Positions 34,016-47,800 of a stretch of 64,000 bases of DNA are shown here, piece by piece. A model generated the notes under the pieces. That model had not been told where the DNA came from. It made no database searches and worked only from the letters and a program-made list of their open reading frames with translations. Within the stretch, counting starts at the first letter, position 1; every line of letters begins with the position of its first letter. Position numbers and translations under genes: made by a program. Origin of the DNA: Siphlonurus alternatus (Eukaryota; Arthropoda; Insecta; Ephemeroptera; Siphlonuridae). The stretch is taken from the NCBI GenBank assembly GCA_949825025.1, contig OX463781.1:21573630-21637629 (forward strand). Reading direction: 5' to 3'.

Positions 34016-35539
34016 GGTTCATAGCTCTCTAAGAGAATGTATCAGTCTTGGTGGAACAGAGAACATAAGCTTGCATGGTTTATCCGCTCCAGTGCATATT
34101 GCTGGATATTATACTGTATATATTGAGTAGCTGTGAGAAGGGAGATGAGATGGAATTGGAGGAAGGGGTGGATAATAGAGCTGTCTGTCAAAAAAAAAAG
34201 TGTTAGAGAGAGAAAGACTAAAAAAAAAAAAAAAAACTTGTAATGGGGGAGAAAGGGGGAGATTTAGTTATGATCTGATCAGTTATAAGTTTATGTATTA
34301 CATACAGAATTTGCTGAATATTCAGTTTTATACACATTTGATTTCTTAGTAATAACACGAACAAAGAATTTATTGGTAATATGCTCACATTAGTATAATC
34401 AGGTAGGTAGTAGTTAAGTTTTTTAATTTACATATTTATAACAAATTATTATTAAAATTTTTATTATAAATGATAAACTCGTAAATTAATTAAATTGAGA
34501 AGCTTCAAATTTTAAATGCCGCACTGGCGCATTCTTACATCGTTCCGTAAGGCTTGTTAGGAGAAAATTTTTATTATTTTTTTCATTTAAATTCACTGCT
34601 GCACAAAATCTCAAATATTTTTCATGTCATGTAAAGTGATCTTTCCCGTGCGTCATATCAATTATTTATCTTGTTCTTTATGAGAACCGCTGGAAAAAAA
34701 TAAAACCAGGTACCGTTCTGGGTTAAAGTGGATATCATGGTATAGAACATGTCGCCGCGCGCAGTTCATGTGCTAGATTTTCATTGGCTGAGAGAATCGT
34801 GTCGTCAGAGTTGAAGGTTCTCATTCTTTCCACATATATAATATATTTAAAGTATTTTCTATGGAGCTTTAATTAAAATTAATAATGCAAGGAATTTCAA
34901 TTTATATAAAACATTCTGAATTGAAAATGTTCTTTTTGGTCAAACTTTTAAACTTTATGTGTATAATTCAATAAAGAATTCTTATTGATCTTAACGTTTA
35001 TAAAATTTATTCTGATGAATATCTTTGCTGGTTTCTGCATAATTTAATAGGAGCTAATAAATGAGTCATCGAAAGAAATATCATTCCGACAGACGTTCTC
35101 AAATTACCAGTTTTTTACTCTGAATGAAAAGTATAATACCAACTGAGTTTCTTGTGAAGCAAGTTAGTAGCACTGTTGCTCAGAAAAGTATTTCCATAGT
35201 AATTTATAGACATCAATATTTCATACTATAAAATCGAGAGGAAACATTTATTTCCATCAGATAAAAAGTAGTCATCTCAACAAGAAATTTTAAGACTATA
35301 TCATTAAAGTTATATTTAATAACATCCTTTTGAATAATTAAAATAATATACTATAAATTTTATTTTAAATTTTACAATAAGAAGACGATAAAATGCATTT
35401 TACACTAGATCATGTAGACTAGATGAATATTATCATGTCTAAAAATAATGGTAGAAAAAGATGTTTTAAAGCATGAAAAACTTTGCGGGAAGCATTCAAC
35501 ATGTTTTTATACGGTGGTCTTGGTGTTGCTTGCAGGGTT

Positions 35540-35690
35540 ATATAGGGGTTTTTTAGGGGGGATGGGTGGAATGTTGGGGCTGAATGCCAGCCAAGCCCTA
35601 CCCACCCCTTCCCATCGCGGTGGGGGTAGTGTGAGGTTGTGGGGGGGGGTTGCAGATACCACAGTAGAATAAGGAGGGGGGTATATAGAC
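35540..35690. other. G-rich block with quadruplex potential
   Basis: The plus strand has four G-runs within 40 bp (GGGG, GGGGGG, GGG, GGGG at about 35546-35580), then further G9-type runs. A TATATA lies at its left edge on either strand. A 74-codon ATG frame crosses it (35448-35672) but is glycine-rich by composition only; I do not call it a gene. Confidence 0.5.
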
Positions 35691-37698
35691 AGACTCTTTA
35701 TACAAGCACACGCTAGTTCGTTCCTTCTGACTCTATCGTAGCTTATACTACACAATGGGAATTTGGTATACTCCACACACACACACTACTGTATGTTGAA
35801 TGGAAAAGTTAACATCTATTAACATTGTTATATAGGAACTACATTTATATAGAAATTGACTCAATTATAATCTTATCTATAATGTTTGTGTATTTCATTT
35901 TATGTCTATTTAAAAGATTTATACTATGAGTTTTAAAAATTTAGATAATACTCTATTTATTATTGAATTCATAATAACCTAAAAAGTTTTACTTACAATA
36001 GGATTCCATCAAAATTTTCTTAGAAAATTAATTTACAATGAAAATATATGTACTCATATTTATTACACACTCAAGCTTAATTAATACAGGTTAGATCATC
36101 TTGCCGTGATTTGAAACCTTTTCAGCATCAAAATGGAGTGGGAATGTGTCTGTACATTTTTACCCCTGCTACATATGCAACCGTCTCTGTTTGACTGAAG
36201 AACAAGTTGCCTCACCGCACGGCGAAATGATTTGACTATCGTCTGATAGTAAAAAATGAAACAAAAATTACAAAATTAAAGAATAAAGGAACAAGACAAG
36301 TAATGAATTAAATTTTGCTTATCAGTTCACTGTAAATAGTTGAATAAAAGTAATAAAAAAAAGTATTAAATGATTTTATATAACTCATAATTTAAACTCC
36401 AAATCTCAAGTATTTTAAAATAAATATCAATGTAGATAATGATAAAAATTCTGATATATGTATATATATAATATTATATAAAGTATGATTGTATAAGTTT
36501 TTTATTATTAAAATTGTGAATGAGTCATATAAATCTTATATTGTAAGTTTCGAGTTCGTCAGTATTGCGTACAATGCTGCTGTCAAACCCCCTCTGTTCG
36601 GCACTGTGCCTACATAATCTGCTTAGTCGTGCTCTCCAAGTTGCAATAAAAGTCGCAAGAGCTGCTGAATACAACGGAGAACATTTCTTCTAATATTTTA
36701 CGACTCAAAGTAAAGAAATATTTTATCCTTATTATTCTTTTTTACTTGTTTTTATTCCTTAAAACAAAAATTTATTTGTGTTAAAATAAAAAGTTCTATA
36801 TTCATGCACGTTTTAAATAAATTCTTAGGATTTTTTTTTATATATAAACGTGAAACTCATTTAAATATAAAATTTTTAATTATATAATATTAATTAAATA
36901 TTGTAATTTATTATAAGTTTTATAGAACTGTAACGTATAAAAATGTAAATTTTATATCCTTAGAGTAGTGACAATAGTTAAATTTTCAACAATAATCTGT
37001 TTATAGTGTAATTGCGTGTTGTAATGAATTTTTTTAAAAATAGCATTCAAATTAACAAATTAATGTCTAACATTTTTAACAAGTAAGTAATTAATATTAA
37101 TTAAGATCTTTAAATATTACGTTACTGCTCAATTTTTAAGTCAGTGAAAATAAATGCATATTTTTCTGCTATACTCACTATCATACGTCCATATGCAACA
37201 AATTGAATAAAAGATACGACATTCCATTGTGGTTTTACTTGGTACTAAAGTACGTGTACACACACATTATAAATGTATATGTGTGGCTCTACAGGCATGT
37301 CAAGTGTGAAAATATAACACTGTTAACCCTTTTATTAGATTCAAAGTTAACTTTGCGTGTTTTGTCATGTATAAATCGTCTCTTAAAAAATTAGAAGTAA
37401 TATAAAACGTCACCATACAGTAGTGAAATGGGGGTTGAATGCAAGTGGATAAGAGAGAGGATGAAGAGAGGGTATTTCCCGGATCGAACTTTTTACTTCT
37501 GCGAGTTGAGTAGTCAACACTGCGTCATACAAGAAGGTAACTAATTGAGCTAATACATGCACAGCCCAGCCAACACAGTTCAAAGACTACTTATTATACC
37601 ACAACAAGCAAAACTTTTCACTATACATTAACTTTAAAAAAAAAAAAAGTAATTTCTTAACACACGCTTTTGATATTAACATGACAAAAAATAAATAA

Positions 37699-37734
<36 letters not shown>

Positions 37735-38229
37735 CCGCATTATAATTGGAAAAGAATAATATAGAATATAAACATATAGAACGATAAATTATTTTTGTAT
37801 ATTTATATAACATTTACATGTCATATTCATACATATAATTTTATAGTATAGTTCATGTTTTTTCCAAGAATATTAAATGAAAGTAAAAAATATAATATGA
37901 AAGAAAAAGTCATTAATTATTTTCATTTCTTGAAACAAGAAAACAATACAAAAACTTTACTGCAGAATAAATAAATAATAATATTAATGGAGTAAAATTC
38001 TAATAAGAAAAATTAGTAATGACTCAACAAACAAAATGCCATGCTTCTGTAAAAAATAAGACATTTCGTAGAAAATGTTAGTGACTATAAAGTCTGTAAG
38101 TTAATTTCTGTTTTACGTCGCATTAGATCTCACACAGTATTTGAATTCTGTATTATATACAGGGAATACCATTCTCTGATATATAATATATAGTTCAATA
38201 TTAGTTGATAAAAAACAAATCATTTTTAC

Positions 38230-38551
38230 AATGAGATATTAGAATGTGAAAATTTTAGTGGCTTAATCGAAAGAAGGGGTAAAAATATGGTACTGTGAAT
38301 TTTTTCAGATTTTTCTGAGACCGGGAACTATTTTTAAAAAATTATTGAAAGTTAATTTTGATGACGTCACGGGCGGCACTCTTTAAGAAAAAGGATAGGG
38401 CAGTGCCGCCCGTGACGTCATAAAATAGACTTTCAATAATTTTTTAAAAATAGTTGCCGGTCTCAGAAAAATCTGAAAAAATTCACAGTACCATATTTTT
38501 ACCCCTTCTTTCGATTAAGCCACTAAAATTTTCACATTCTAATATCTCATT
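38230..38551. mobile_element. Foldback/MITE-like inverted repeat, copy 3
   Basis: The cleanest copy. Arms of about 150 bp differ by only a few bases by eye, around a 20-bp A-rich loop near 38390. Outer arm: AATGAGATATTAGAATGTGA, TTTTAGTGGCTTAATCG, AAGAAGGGGTAAAAATATGG. Inner arm: TTTTTTCAGATTTTT, GAGACCGGGAACTA, TTATTGAAAGT, then TGACGTCACGGGCGGCACT. Confidence 0.93.
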
Positions 38552-40665
38552 CAGACTTTTATTTTAATAGAAATTTTAAAGCCAAAAGTTTTTAGAAGTA
38601 GAATCTTAATTTGAAAAGTTTTTATATTGTATATTCACTTCAATATAGATAATTTATTCCTCCATTATTACCGCTTATAATGCATCACTTCAGAAATGTA
38701 TTACTAACATTGCTTATTATTGTTATGAAGAGCAGGTATAATATAATATGCATTTAATATGATTAATTGCTTTCGTTTGATTATATATATAATATAAAAC
38801 ATTATTAATCTACTAATATATATATACTGATGGTATATTAAGGTATCTGTTATAGAATAGAATTGCTTTGTTGCAATATTTGAGCTGTCTAATCTTCAGT
38901 CTAAAATTCATTAATACATAATATATATTAACAATATTGTAAATGACTCTTGAAGTAAAATGGATGCAAATTGCATTCCTTGCATAACAGAGTTAGAATG
39001 AAATATTACTGTAATTTGTAATGCAAAATCTGTTTCCTAAAGTGCATGTATTGTATAATAGGGGCACGAACAACGAACAACCATAATATTTCACTACAAA
39101 AGCACTTAAATAAGAGACTCATTAGAATAATGAATTAAACACATTGTATCTTTTTTTCCTTTTGCAATTTAATTATACTAAATTAAGACTTAATTTTATG
39201 TACATTTTGTTGTAAGATTTTACTTATTTTTTATTTTTTTTTAAGTGGTAGAGCTTGTATGTAAATGCAAATCATATTATAATTAAAAGTTTATGAAACC
39301 ATGTTTCAAAAATTGAAAGAAATACATCATAACAATAGTGTATATGTATGTGATAATTATTTGAAATTACATTTAAAAAAAATACTTACTCATTTATTAC
39401 AGATACTTTTCTAATTTACTTCTTTATGTAGTTTAATAAAAAAAACAACACGAATGTATAATATTATACATAACGTATTTTTAATTACCTGAAATCAATC
39501 AAGTATATGCTGTTTTTTTAAGTAAAATAATAAATTTTTATAAGCTATCAATGTAAATAAGAAACAAAACATCACTACAAAATTAAAATATATTATTTAA
39601 ACTCTCATATAAAACACGACATGAGTTTGTAAGTACAACATTGTGTATACATTACCATGGTTATCTAGATTTTTCAGTGTATCATCAATTAAGTAATCTG
39701 CTAATCGGCAGTCAAATGCTTTCCCTAAACATTTCAAATCATATCTTCACTATTTTAACCTTTATGGATAAATTTCAATAATTATTTTCAGTAGAGATAT
39801 TTAAAATTCTTGAAATTTTTCCAAATAATTTATTGTATTATCCCCTCGAAATTGTCATATACTGTCTCAATGTCTCTGATGATAAACAATCAAACAATAC
39901 AAGTTTCAAGTACAACGTGGGAAGGTTGTACAGCACATCAATTGATAAAAATTTATTTTTTACTGAATTTCTCGTATGTCTAACCTGTGTACTTATTATT
40001 GAAACCAATAGACATCAGGGATGGAAGGTGGTTAAAAAAGACTGAGGGTGCCGGACAACCCTTAGGATGAAAGAAGTATTTAAGGAGACTGGAGTACGAG
40101 GTTACTAGGATATGAAAGAAAAACATTAATCATTGAGACATCAATGAATATATATTCAGGTATAAAACCAAAGGCGCGGTATTGTTGACCCGACTGTACA
40201 ATGTTGAACAGATTCCTTCTCTGAAACCACGCGGCTTGTGCACACAGCAATAAAACTTGTGTGCGTGATGATAACGTATTGTGGAGATCAGTTCAACTAT
40301 TTACATTACCATCTAATGGAGGAGACCTAATGCTAACAAGTTGTGTAACAAGCAATGTCATGATCTGAGATAATGAATTCTTTATTTCAATTATATTTTG
40401 AAGTTAACAAAATAAGTTTAGAAATTAGCTATATATCATTGTTTAAAATGTTTCAATTTTGAAATTTTACTGATAATTATTAATTATAGATTAAATAAGC
40501 TTAACTTTTAAACAAATTAAAAACAAAATAAATTGTACAATTAATTTCTAAATGCACACAACGTCATTTAATTTAAAATATTTAAATTAGTTAACTTTTT
40601 TAACAGTTTTAATTTTTTATATTTAAATATTTGAAAAAAAAAATGTTGTAACAAAAGTGTAATTT

Positions 40666-40716
<51 letters not shown>

Positions 40717-41224
40717 AATAAAAACTTTTTAAAAAGTCAACAGCAATGAAAAAAAAAAAAATAGAAATGAGAAAGAGGATGGAAAAGCCTTTATATAAAA
40801 TGTTTGCAATTCTGTTTATAGAGAAAGAAAGCGAAAGTAGCAGGAGAAGAGAGTTTTAGTTTAGTAAAAAATAAAAATCCTTGTTGAAAGAAGCTATAGC
40901 TAGTAAGGCTATGTGGGAAAAAGCAGGGGTTGGTTAGTAATATAGGGGAGTATGCTAAGGACTCTATCCCTTTTCGAGCTAAAACAGCACCAGAGTCGTG
41001 AAGAAAGAGCAGCAAGAGGCTCTAATAGAGTATAGAAAATATAAGCTCCCAAGGGAAGGGGATGAGGGAAACGAGAAAATCTAAAACACACACAAAAATA
41101 CACAAAGTTTACAAATGAAGTAATTATTAAACCGTAAAAAAATGTTCAATGGAGAAGATCGGTAGAAATTTTCTAACGAAGCAAATTCTGTTTTATAATT
41201 GGTATATTGTTGATTTTATAAATG
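38552..41224. other. AT-rich DNA, no gene seen
   Basis: Only low-complexity sequence, a TA repeat at 40668-40711 and a modest GC patch near 40170-40270. Confidence 0.45.
40668..40711. repeat. (TA)n microsatellite
   Basis: Pure TA dinucleotides, about 44 bp. Confidence 0.95.
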
Positions 41225-41400
41225 TGACGTCATGATATATTTTGTGACTTTGTGTATATAATGTGAAGCTTGCTGGCTTGAGCCACTGGAGTAGCCGCCG
41301 CAGTGCAGATACGGGAACCAACGTTACAATTCGATACAGTCAAGTCCATGGAAGGAAAATATGACCTCACAGCCTCCCAATTAAACCACAATAGATAATA
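41225..41400 (+). promoter_or_regulatory. Candidate CRE plus TATA promoter
   Basis: A perfect CRE, TGACGTCA (41225-41232), is followed by TATATAAT (41255-41262), then a GC-richer stretch (about 41270-41345, with GTAGCCGCCGCAG) and a short 16-codon ATG frame (41348-41398). The order and spacing resemble a TATA promoter with leader on the plus strand. No gene that it would drive is recognised. Confidence 0.35.
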
Positions 41401-43008
41401 ATGTTTCTTGAGTGTGTTATATTATTTATACTCAAAGTTCAGATGCTAAATCAATATATAAAATATGAAAAATCATGACTTATTGTGGTCAATATTTTGT
41501 AAAATAAACAAAAAGTGAATCATGTAAAGATAAAATCCTTTAAATAAAAATATTGATGAGGCTATATACATCGTTGTCTCAGAATGTAAGTGTTGTATAA
41601 ACCACGAAGATTTGAAGCAACTATCAGAGAATTACAAATTTTAGTATTTCATTAAAAAAATTAGATTACTATATAATCAATCAATGATATATTATATTTA
41701 AGGTTGATTGGTGATTAAGGATAACTATCTAATTATTATAATTATATTTAAATGAAAAAAAAATGCCCGATTCTGTGAGACTGTGTAAATGTGACGTCAC
41801 TGAAGAGCTTCATTGTTTGTAGTGTAGAGGGCAAGTTTGCAGAGCAGGGGCTCTCAAGGAGGGAAGTCGAAGCTCCAGAGAGCGCAAGAGCCTCCCGCCC
41901 GTCCTCTCTCGGTACCTCGCTACTAGCGTACACTACTCAGAGTAATGACTTAACACCGCCAGCTCCATTAACTGATGCACGTCATTACATACCAACGTCT
42001 TTTAATACCTTTCTAATACAAATACCTGCAATTTATTTTCACAAGAGTCTATATCTTATATCAAGCAATTCCTGTTACTGATAATGTTTTATAATATATA
42101 GCGTCCCATAAATTCAATGTAGAGTATAGGATAATATATGTATTTAAAATCAGTGTATGATTTTCTTTCAATCAAGTTATACTAGGTCTGTTCGTAAATA
42201 CACCATCAGAAATAATCAATTATTAATGATGAATCTTCTGTACCCGGAACATAAAAAGGATCATCAATAATAATCGATTATTTCTGATTGTGTATTTACA
42301 GACCAAACAGACAGTGTATTTACGTTCATATATTTATCTATAAGATGATAAAATTGCGTTTGATAAAATGCAATGAATTTGTTTTTACATTTAATTAAAA
42401 ATTATTGTAGCATTCAATTTTATTGACGATTTACTTTTTTCTTTACCTCATTGACATTTTTTTAACGAAATATATCATTCATTCTATGTAATCAAATATT
42501 GCAAACAAGATGAAAATTTAACAATAGTTTTCATAATGTATTTAAATTCATAGTAAAATTCATCTTATTACATTTTTATGCATATTTTCACGCAAAGATT
42601 TATTACTTCTATACTGTTTGCAGTTTACTATATTGATTAATTAATTAACGGACCAGATTATATTATTTTAGCTCTAAGCTCTAATAGTCTAACAAACAAA
42701 AATGGTATAAAATTTTGTTAAATTTTATTGCATTAATGATTTAAAAGCTTTTTGGTTTTTGGCAAAGAATAACGTGAATACCTTTTATTTATTTTTCTAC
42801 TCGTGTCAGATGCATGTAACATTGGCAGCAGGTTCAATGATAACGAAATAATACAGTATGCGAATAAAATCTGGCACAGTGACATGTAAAAAGCGGATAC
42901 AATGCATTAGAGTAAGTACATTTGTGGTATTATTTGGTAGATGCTGTTGTTTACTGCATTTTAAAAGGTCATTTTGTTTTGTTGGCAACATTGATGGCTT
43001 TACGTAAA

Positions 43009-43055
<47 letters not shown>

Positions 43056-43665
43056 ATTTCCTTTTAGTGAGAGCAGTAAAATTGTAAATAGAGGAATAGA
43101 GCTGCATACTATAGCTTGTATTGATATTATGCAGTTAAACACATGTCTTTTTCCCCTTCCCACTTTTGTCCTGTCCATAGTATACATACGTGTGCTTTCG
43201 TATATAGCGACTATACTAAATTACCAACCATTCTATATGCTATTATGTCTAATCACAGCAGAAACTTGCAGCTAATAATTTTTTGCCTGCTTTAAAATTG
43301 TTGAAAATAACTCTAAAAATGTCACCAAGTTCACCAATGTTTAAAAATGATAAATAATTTCAGTGTGCTGGACTTAATATAATTTATTTCATGTTTATTT
43401 AAATTCTACTTTATATGCATGAATGTTGTGTCTGTGTAATTTTTTTCATAAATATATTATATAATTATATTTCATATTTAAATTATAAAACATATTTTAT
43501 TTTTTGTGTATGTTTTGTATTTACATGATTATTCATTAATAATTTTCAATGCATTTGTTATTTTTAATGAATTATTGAGTATAATTATAGGGCTCTCCAG
43601 AGTCCAATTAATTTTCTACTATTAATATACTGCATATGAATTGTATTTGAAATCCTATAATTCCT
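41401..43665. other. AT-rich DNA with a GC island, a hairpin element and an A-run
   Basis: The GC-richer island at about 41785-41945 carries another TGACGTCA at 41792-41799 but no convincing exon. Apparent frames across it start at GTG. A hairpin element is at 42185-42304 and an A42 run at 43012-43053. Confidence 0.45.
42185..42304. mobile_element. Small hairpin MITE
   Basis: The left arm GGTCTGTTCGTAAATACACC and the right arm TGTGTATTTACAGACC pair, and pairing continues inward through ATCAGAAATAATC/GATTATTTCTGAT and the TGATGA/TCATCA ends of a short loop near 42240. Confidence 0.75.
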
Positions 43666-43735
43666 CCACCCACCCACCCACCCACCCACCCACCCACCCA
43701 CCCACCCACCCACCCACCCACCCACCCACCCACCC
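43666..43735. repeat. (CCCA)n tetranucleotide repeat
   Basis: About 17 CCCA units. The minus strand reads GGGT repeated, an ideal G-quadruplex sequence, and translates as Gly-Gly-Trp-Val repeats, which are not a protein. Confidence 0.97.
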
Positions 43736-43852
43736 ATTGTTTTATTTTTTTTTAATGTATGACTTTCAAAGTACATTATGATCCAATAAAGATCATTATT
43801 AAATATTGATATTTCAAGCTTTACCCCCCCTTCCCTTTCTCATCTCCCTCCC

Positions 43853-45164
<1,312 letters not shown>

Positions 45165-45800
45165 TCCAGTCACGTGACCTCACAACAACGGAAGTCAAGT
45201 TGTATGGTGCGTCGAGTCACGTGTGAAAGTGCCACCGCTTTAAGTGGGCGTGGCACCTTTGTGGTTGCTAACGAGATTGTCGCGCTTTCACAAAGGTAAT
45301 AATATTTAAAAAGAAAAAAAAAAGGCCCTCAGATAAATAAAGTACTTAAAAAGACATCCGACTCCTGAACGATGTTCCTACCTCTTCATATTATTTTATC
45401 ATTTACATTATTTACATACATGCGCTCGCGGTCGGTGGAACAATGTACGTACTATACAGATTTTTTTGTTTATATAAAATGAGAATTTACTCATTATTGT
45501 CAATATTATCAATAGTATCTGATGTCTTGCATGAACTTTGATTATTAGCTTGACTAATAATTAATATATTAATTATTTTAATAAAAAAAACTTTTAATAC
45601 TATACATTTATAATTTTACCAATAATTTTTGTTATTGAAAAAAAATATTCTTATATAAGATTCAGTGTTCATAAGTATTAATAAAAACTCAAAAATATGC
45701 CTTTATAGGGCTGTGATTGCTGAGAAATTATTATAGAGATTTTTTCTATAGCATTTTAGCTATTTATGGACTTAATTGGTAGCGTTTTATCTCTGAAATT

Positions 45801-46005
45801 CACTACGTTCACATGACGGTGTTTAATACGTATTCGTTGACGACGGATAATGTTATTCTTATAAGGAGTATGTTTATAGTGGTATTTAATATCACGCTAT
45901 CCATGCAGTCAGAAGTAGAATTACAAAAAAAAATCTTGAAATGTTATTCTTATGAGGCGTCGTCGTCAACGGATCCGTATTAAACACCGTCATGTGAACG
46001 TAGTG
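45801..46005. mobile_element. MITE with CACTACGTTCACATGACGG ends
   Basis: The terminal inverted repeats pair over about 30 bp (CACTACGTTCACATGACGGT ... ACCGTCATGTGAACGTAGTG), continuing GTTTAATACG and GTTGACGACG inside. Identical ATT trinucleotides flank both ends (45798-45800 and 46006-46008). An internal GTTATTCTTATNAGG phrase occurs twice in direct orientation. No coding sequence. Confidence 0.85.
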
Positions 46006-46649
46006 ATTGTGTATTTCAATCTATTCCTGTTTATAAGTGGTAACTTAAATTTAACATACTATGAGATAACTATCATACGATAAGCTATAACGAAAAGGAA
46101 GTTAGCCTGTGACTATTAGGAATCTCATTGAAATAATTAAGGGTCGTTAAGAAAATTAGGAAAAGTGAAAGTCGAAACAATTATGTTAAAACAACATATT
46201 TATATAAGGTGTTTTTAAACTATTTTTGTATGATCAGTTAATTCTTATGACAGAAATTTCCACAAATTTGAACAAATGAATTAGCTTCTTATAAATATGT
46301 TGAGATTTGGGAATATTTTGCATGTCAGTCTACGAGAAATATTACGTTGACGCAAAATATCAAATTTGTAATTTATGCAAATATTACATGGCAGCAGAGA
46401 TGACAATCTCAGATTAACATATTAAAATAATGTAATTATTAAAGACAAAAGATAAATCTGAAGTAAAAACATGACAATTAAGGGATAAAATATTAAATTT
46501 AAGTACTGGTCTGAATTTTAAACTAAAGAATAAAATAATTTATTTAACTAATATCCTTTTCAACACTTAAGACCACATTTAACATTAAGAAATACGAGAC
46601 TTGTAAGATTAAAGTTTTAAAATAGAGTTTATTTAAGAAAGGAAGAGAA

Positions 46650-46860
46650 GAAGTGTCTTGCTAGGAAGCTGCACATGTGGTGCTATATTTTCTCTAGGTA
46701 CAAGGAGGGAGTCACTGGTCCATTGCGAGTATGCTGGCTGCTGCAGCCCAGTGATCACCAGATGAATAGAGCTCCCCGGCTGTGGCTCGCAGACTCTGTC
46801 CGAGTCCACGTGAGGCCAAGCAGAAAAAAAAGCAGCGCAATTTCTCTCCTTTAAATAGTA
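46650..46860 (-). promoter_or_regulatory. Candidate TATA promoter with E-box
   Basis: The minus strand has TATTTAAA (46857-46850), then a GC-richer block with CACGTG at 46812-46807 and about 130 bp of exon-like composition. One frame is open across it (through SSIHLVITGLQQPAYSQW) without a start or recognised homology. It could be a leader exon of the minus-strand transcript. Confidence 0.3.
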
Positions 46861-46932
46861 TTTATTACTTACACCATCCTAGTTTATATAGAGTGGTGAA
46901 GAAGCAGCAGTAAAAAACTTTTCGAAAGAGAT

Positions 46933-47033
<101 letters not shown>

Positions 47034-47800
47034 AAATAATATTAACGGACATGTACAACATAATTATCGAGTTTTATACTTTTATTTGTAATTTGATTAA
47101 AAAAAACATATTTCCTAATTTTTGAATTCCTTGTTCAAATTTCTTTTCTTGGTGATTCCGATTCATTCTGGTGTTAAAAAAGCGAACAAGTTGTGGCCTG
47201 TGCTACAAAAATAATTAATTAATTTAGAGTAAATCTATTACTTTATATGTCGTCTTTATTGCTTCCCAGGTCTGATCAATTATGTCCCAGTTGAGCGGTT
47301 GACTATAGTAACTGGTTATACTGTACATTAAAGGTACTATTTCTTAGAAGAATTTACGACTGATGAAGTTTATCAATTATAATACGTTTTCTTGAGTCTT
47401 CGTTATAAGTTCAACAGATTGCATTTTCTATGTTTATCAGTACATGCAATGATATCAATAAAATTAAATGTATTTATACATAAATCTATTTCAGCAACAA
47501 ATTAATAGAAAAATCATTATGCTATAATTATAGTTTAAAAAAATTAAAATTTACAATCCATTATTTCGTGATTATAATTTTCATAATCAAAAGCACTTTG
47601 CAAATATCGTTATATAATTTTTAATAGTAAACACTTTTTAACAACAGCAACAAATCTGCATTTAATATTAATACAATTTTTTGTATATTTATTATTATCT
47701 ATTTGATATTAATATAATTTTGATGGTTCTTCGACAATGATATAATATTATGAAACATGTTGAGTTATAATATATAAATTCTTGTCACGTAACGAAACAT

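Larger units (their letters stand above)
33261..38229. other. Upstream or intergenic AT-rich DNA
   Basis: No gene is supported. Contents: GAGA tract (33858-33891), T32 run (33979-34010), a small CCAAT-bearing GC patch near 34745-34800, a G-rich block at 35540-35690, and a GC-richer patch near 36545-36665 without a usable frame. Confidence 0.45.

Noticed and set aside
35448..35672. A 74-codon ATG frame over the G-rich block
   Set aside because: The Gly-rich composition follows from G-runs; no supporting signals.
41748..42081. Frames of 61 and 96 codons over the 41.8 kb island
   Set aside because: Both rely on GTG starts and have no splice context or recognised similarity.
42922..43275. Lys-rich frame across an A-run
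   Set aside because: Created by a 42-bp homopolymer; flanking residues show no coding signal.
43585..43776. Gly-Gly-Trp-Val repeat frame; CCCA block considered as a CRISPR or protein repeat
   Set aside because: A 4-bp simple repeat with no spacers; animal DNA.
45171..45223. A classical carbohydrate response element
   Set aside because: The two E-boxes are about 41 bp apart, not 5 bp as the paired element requires.
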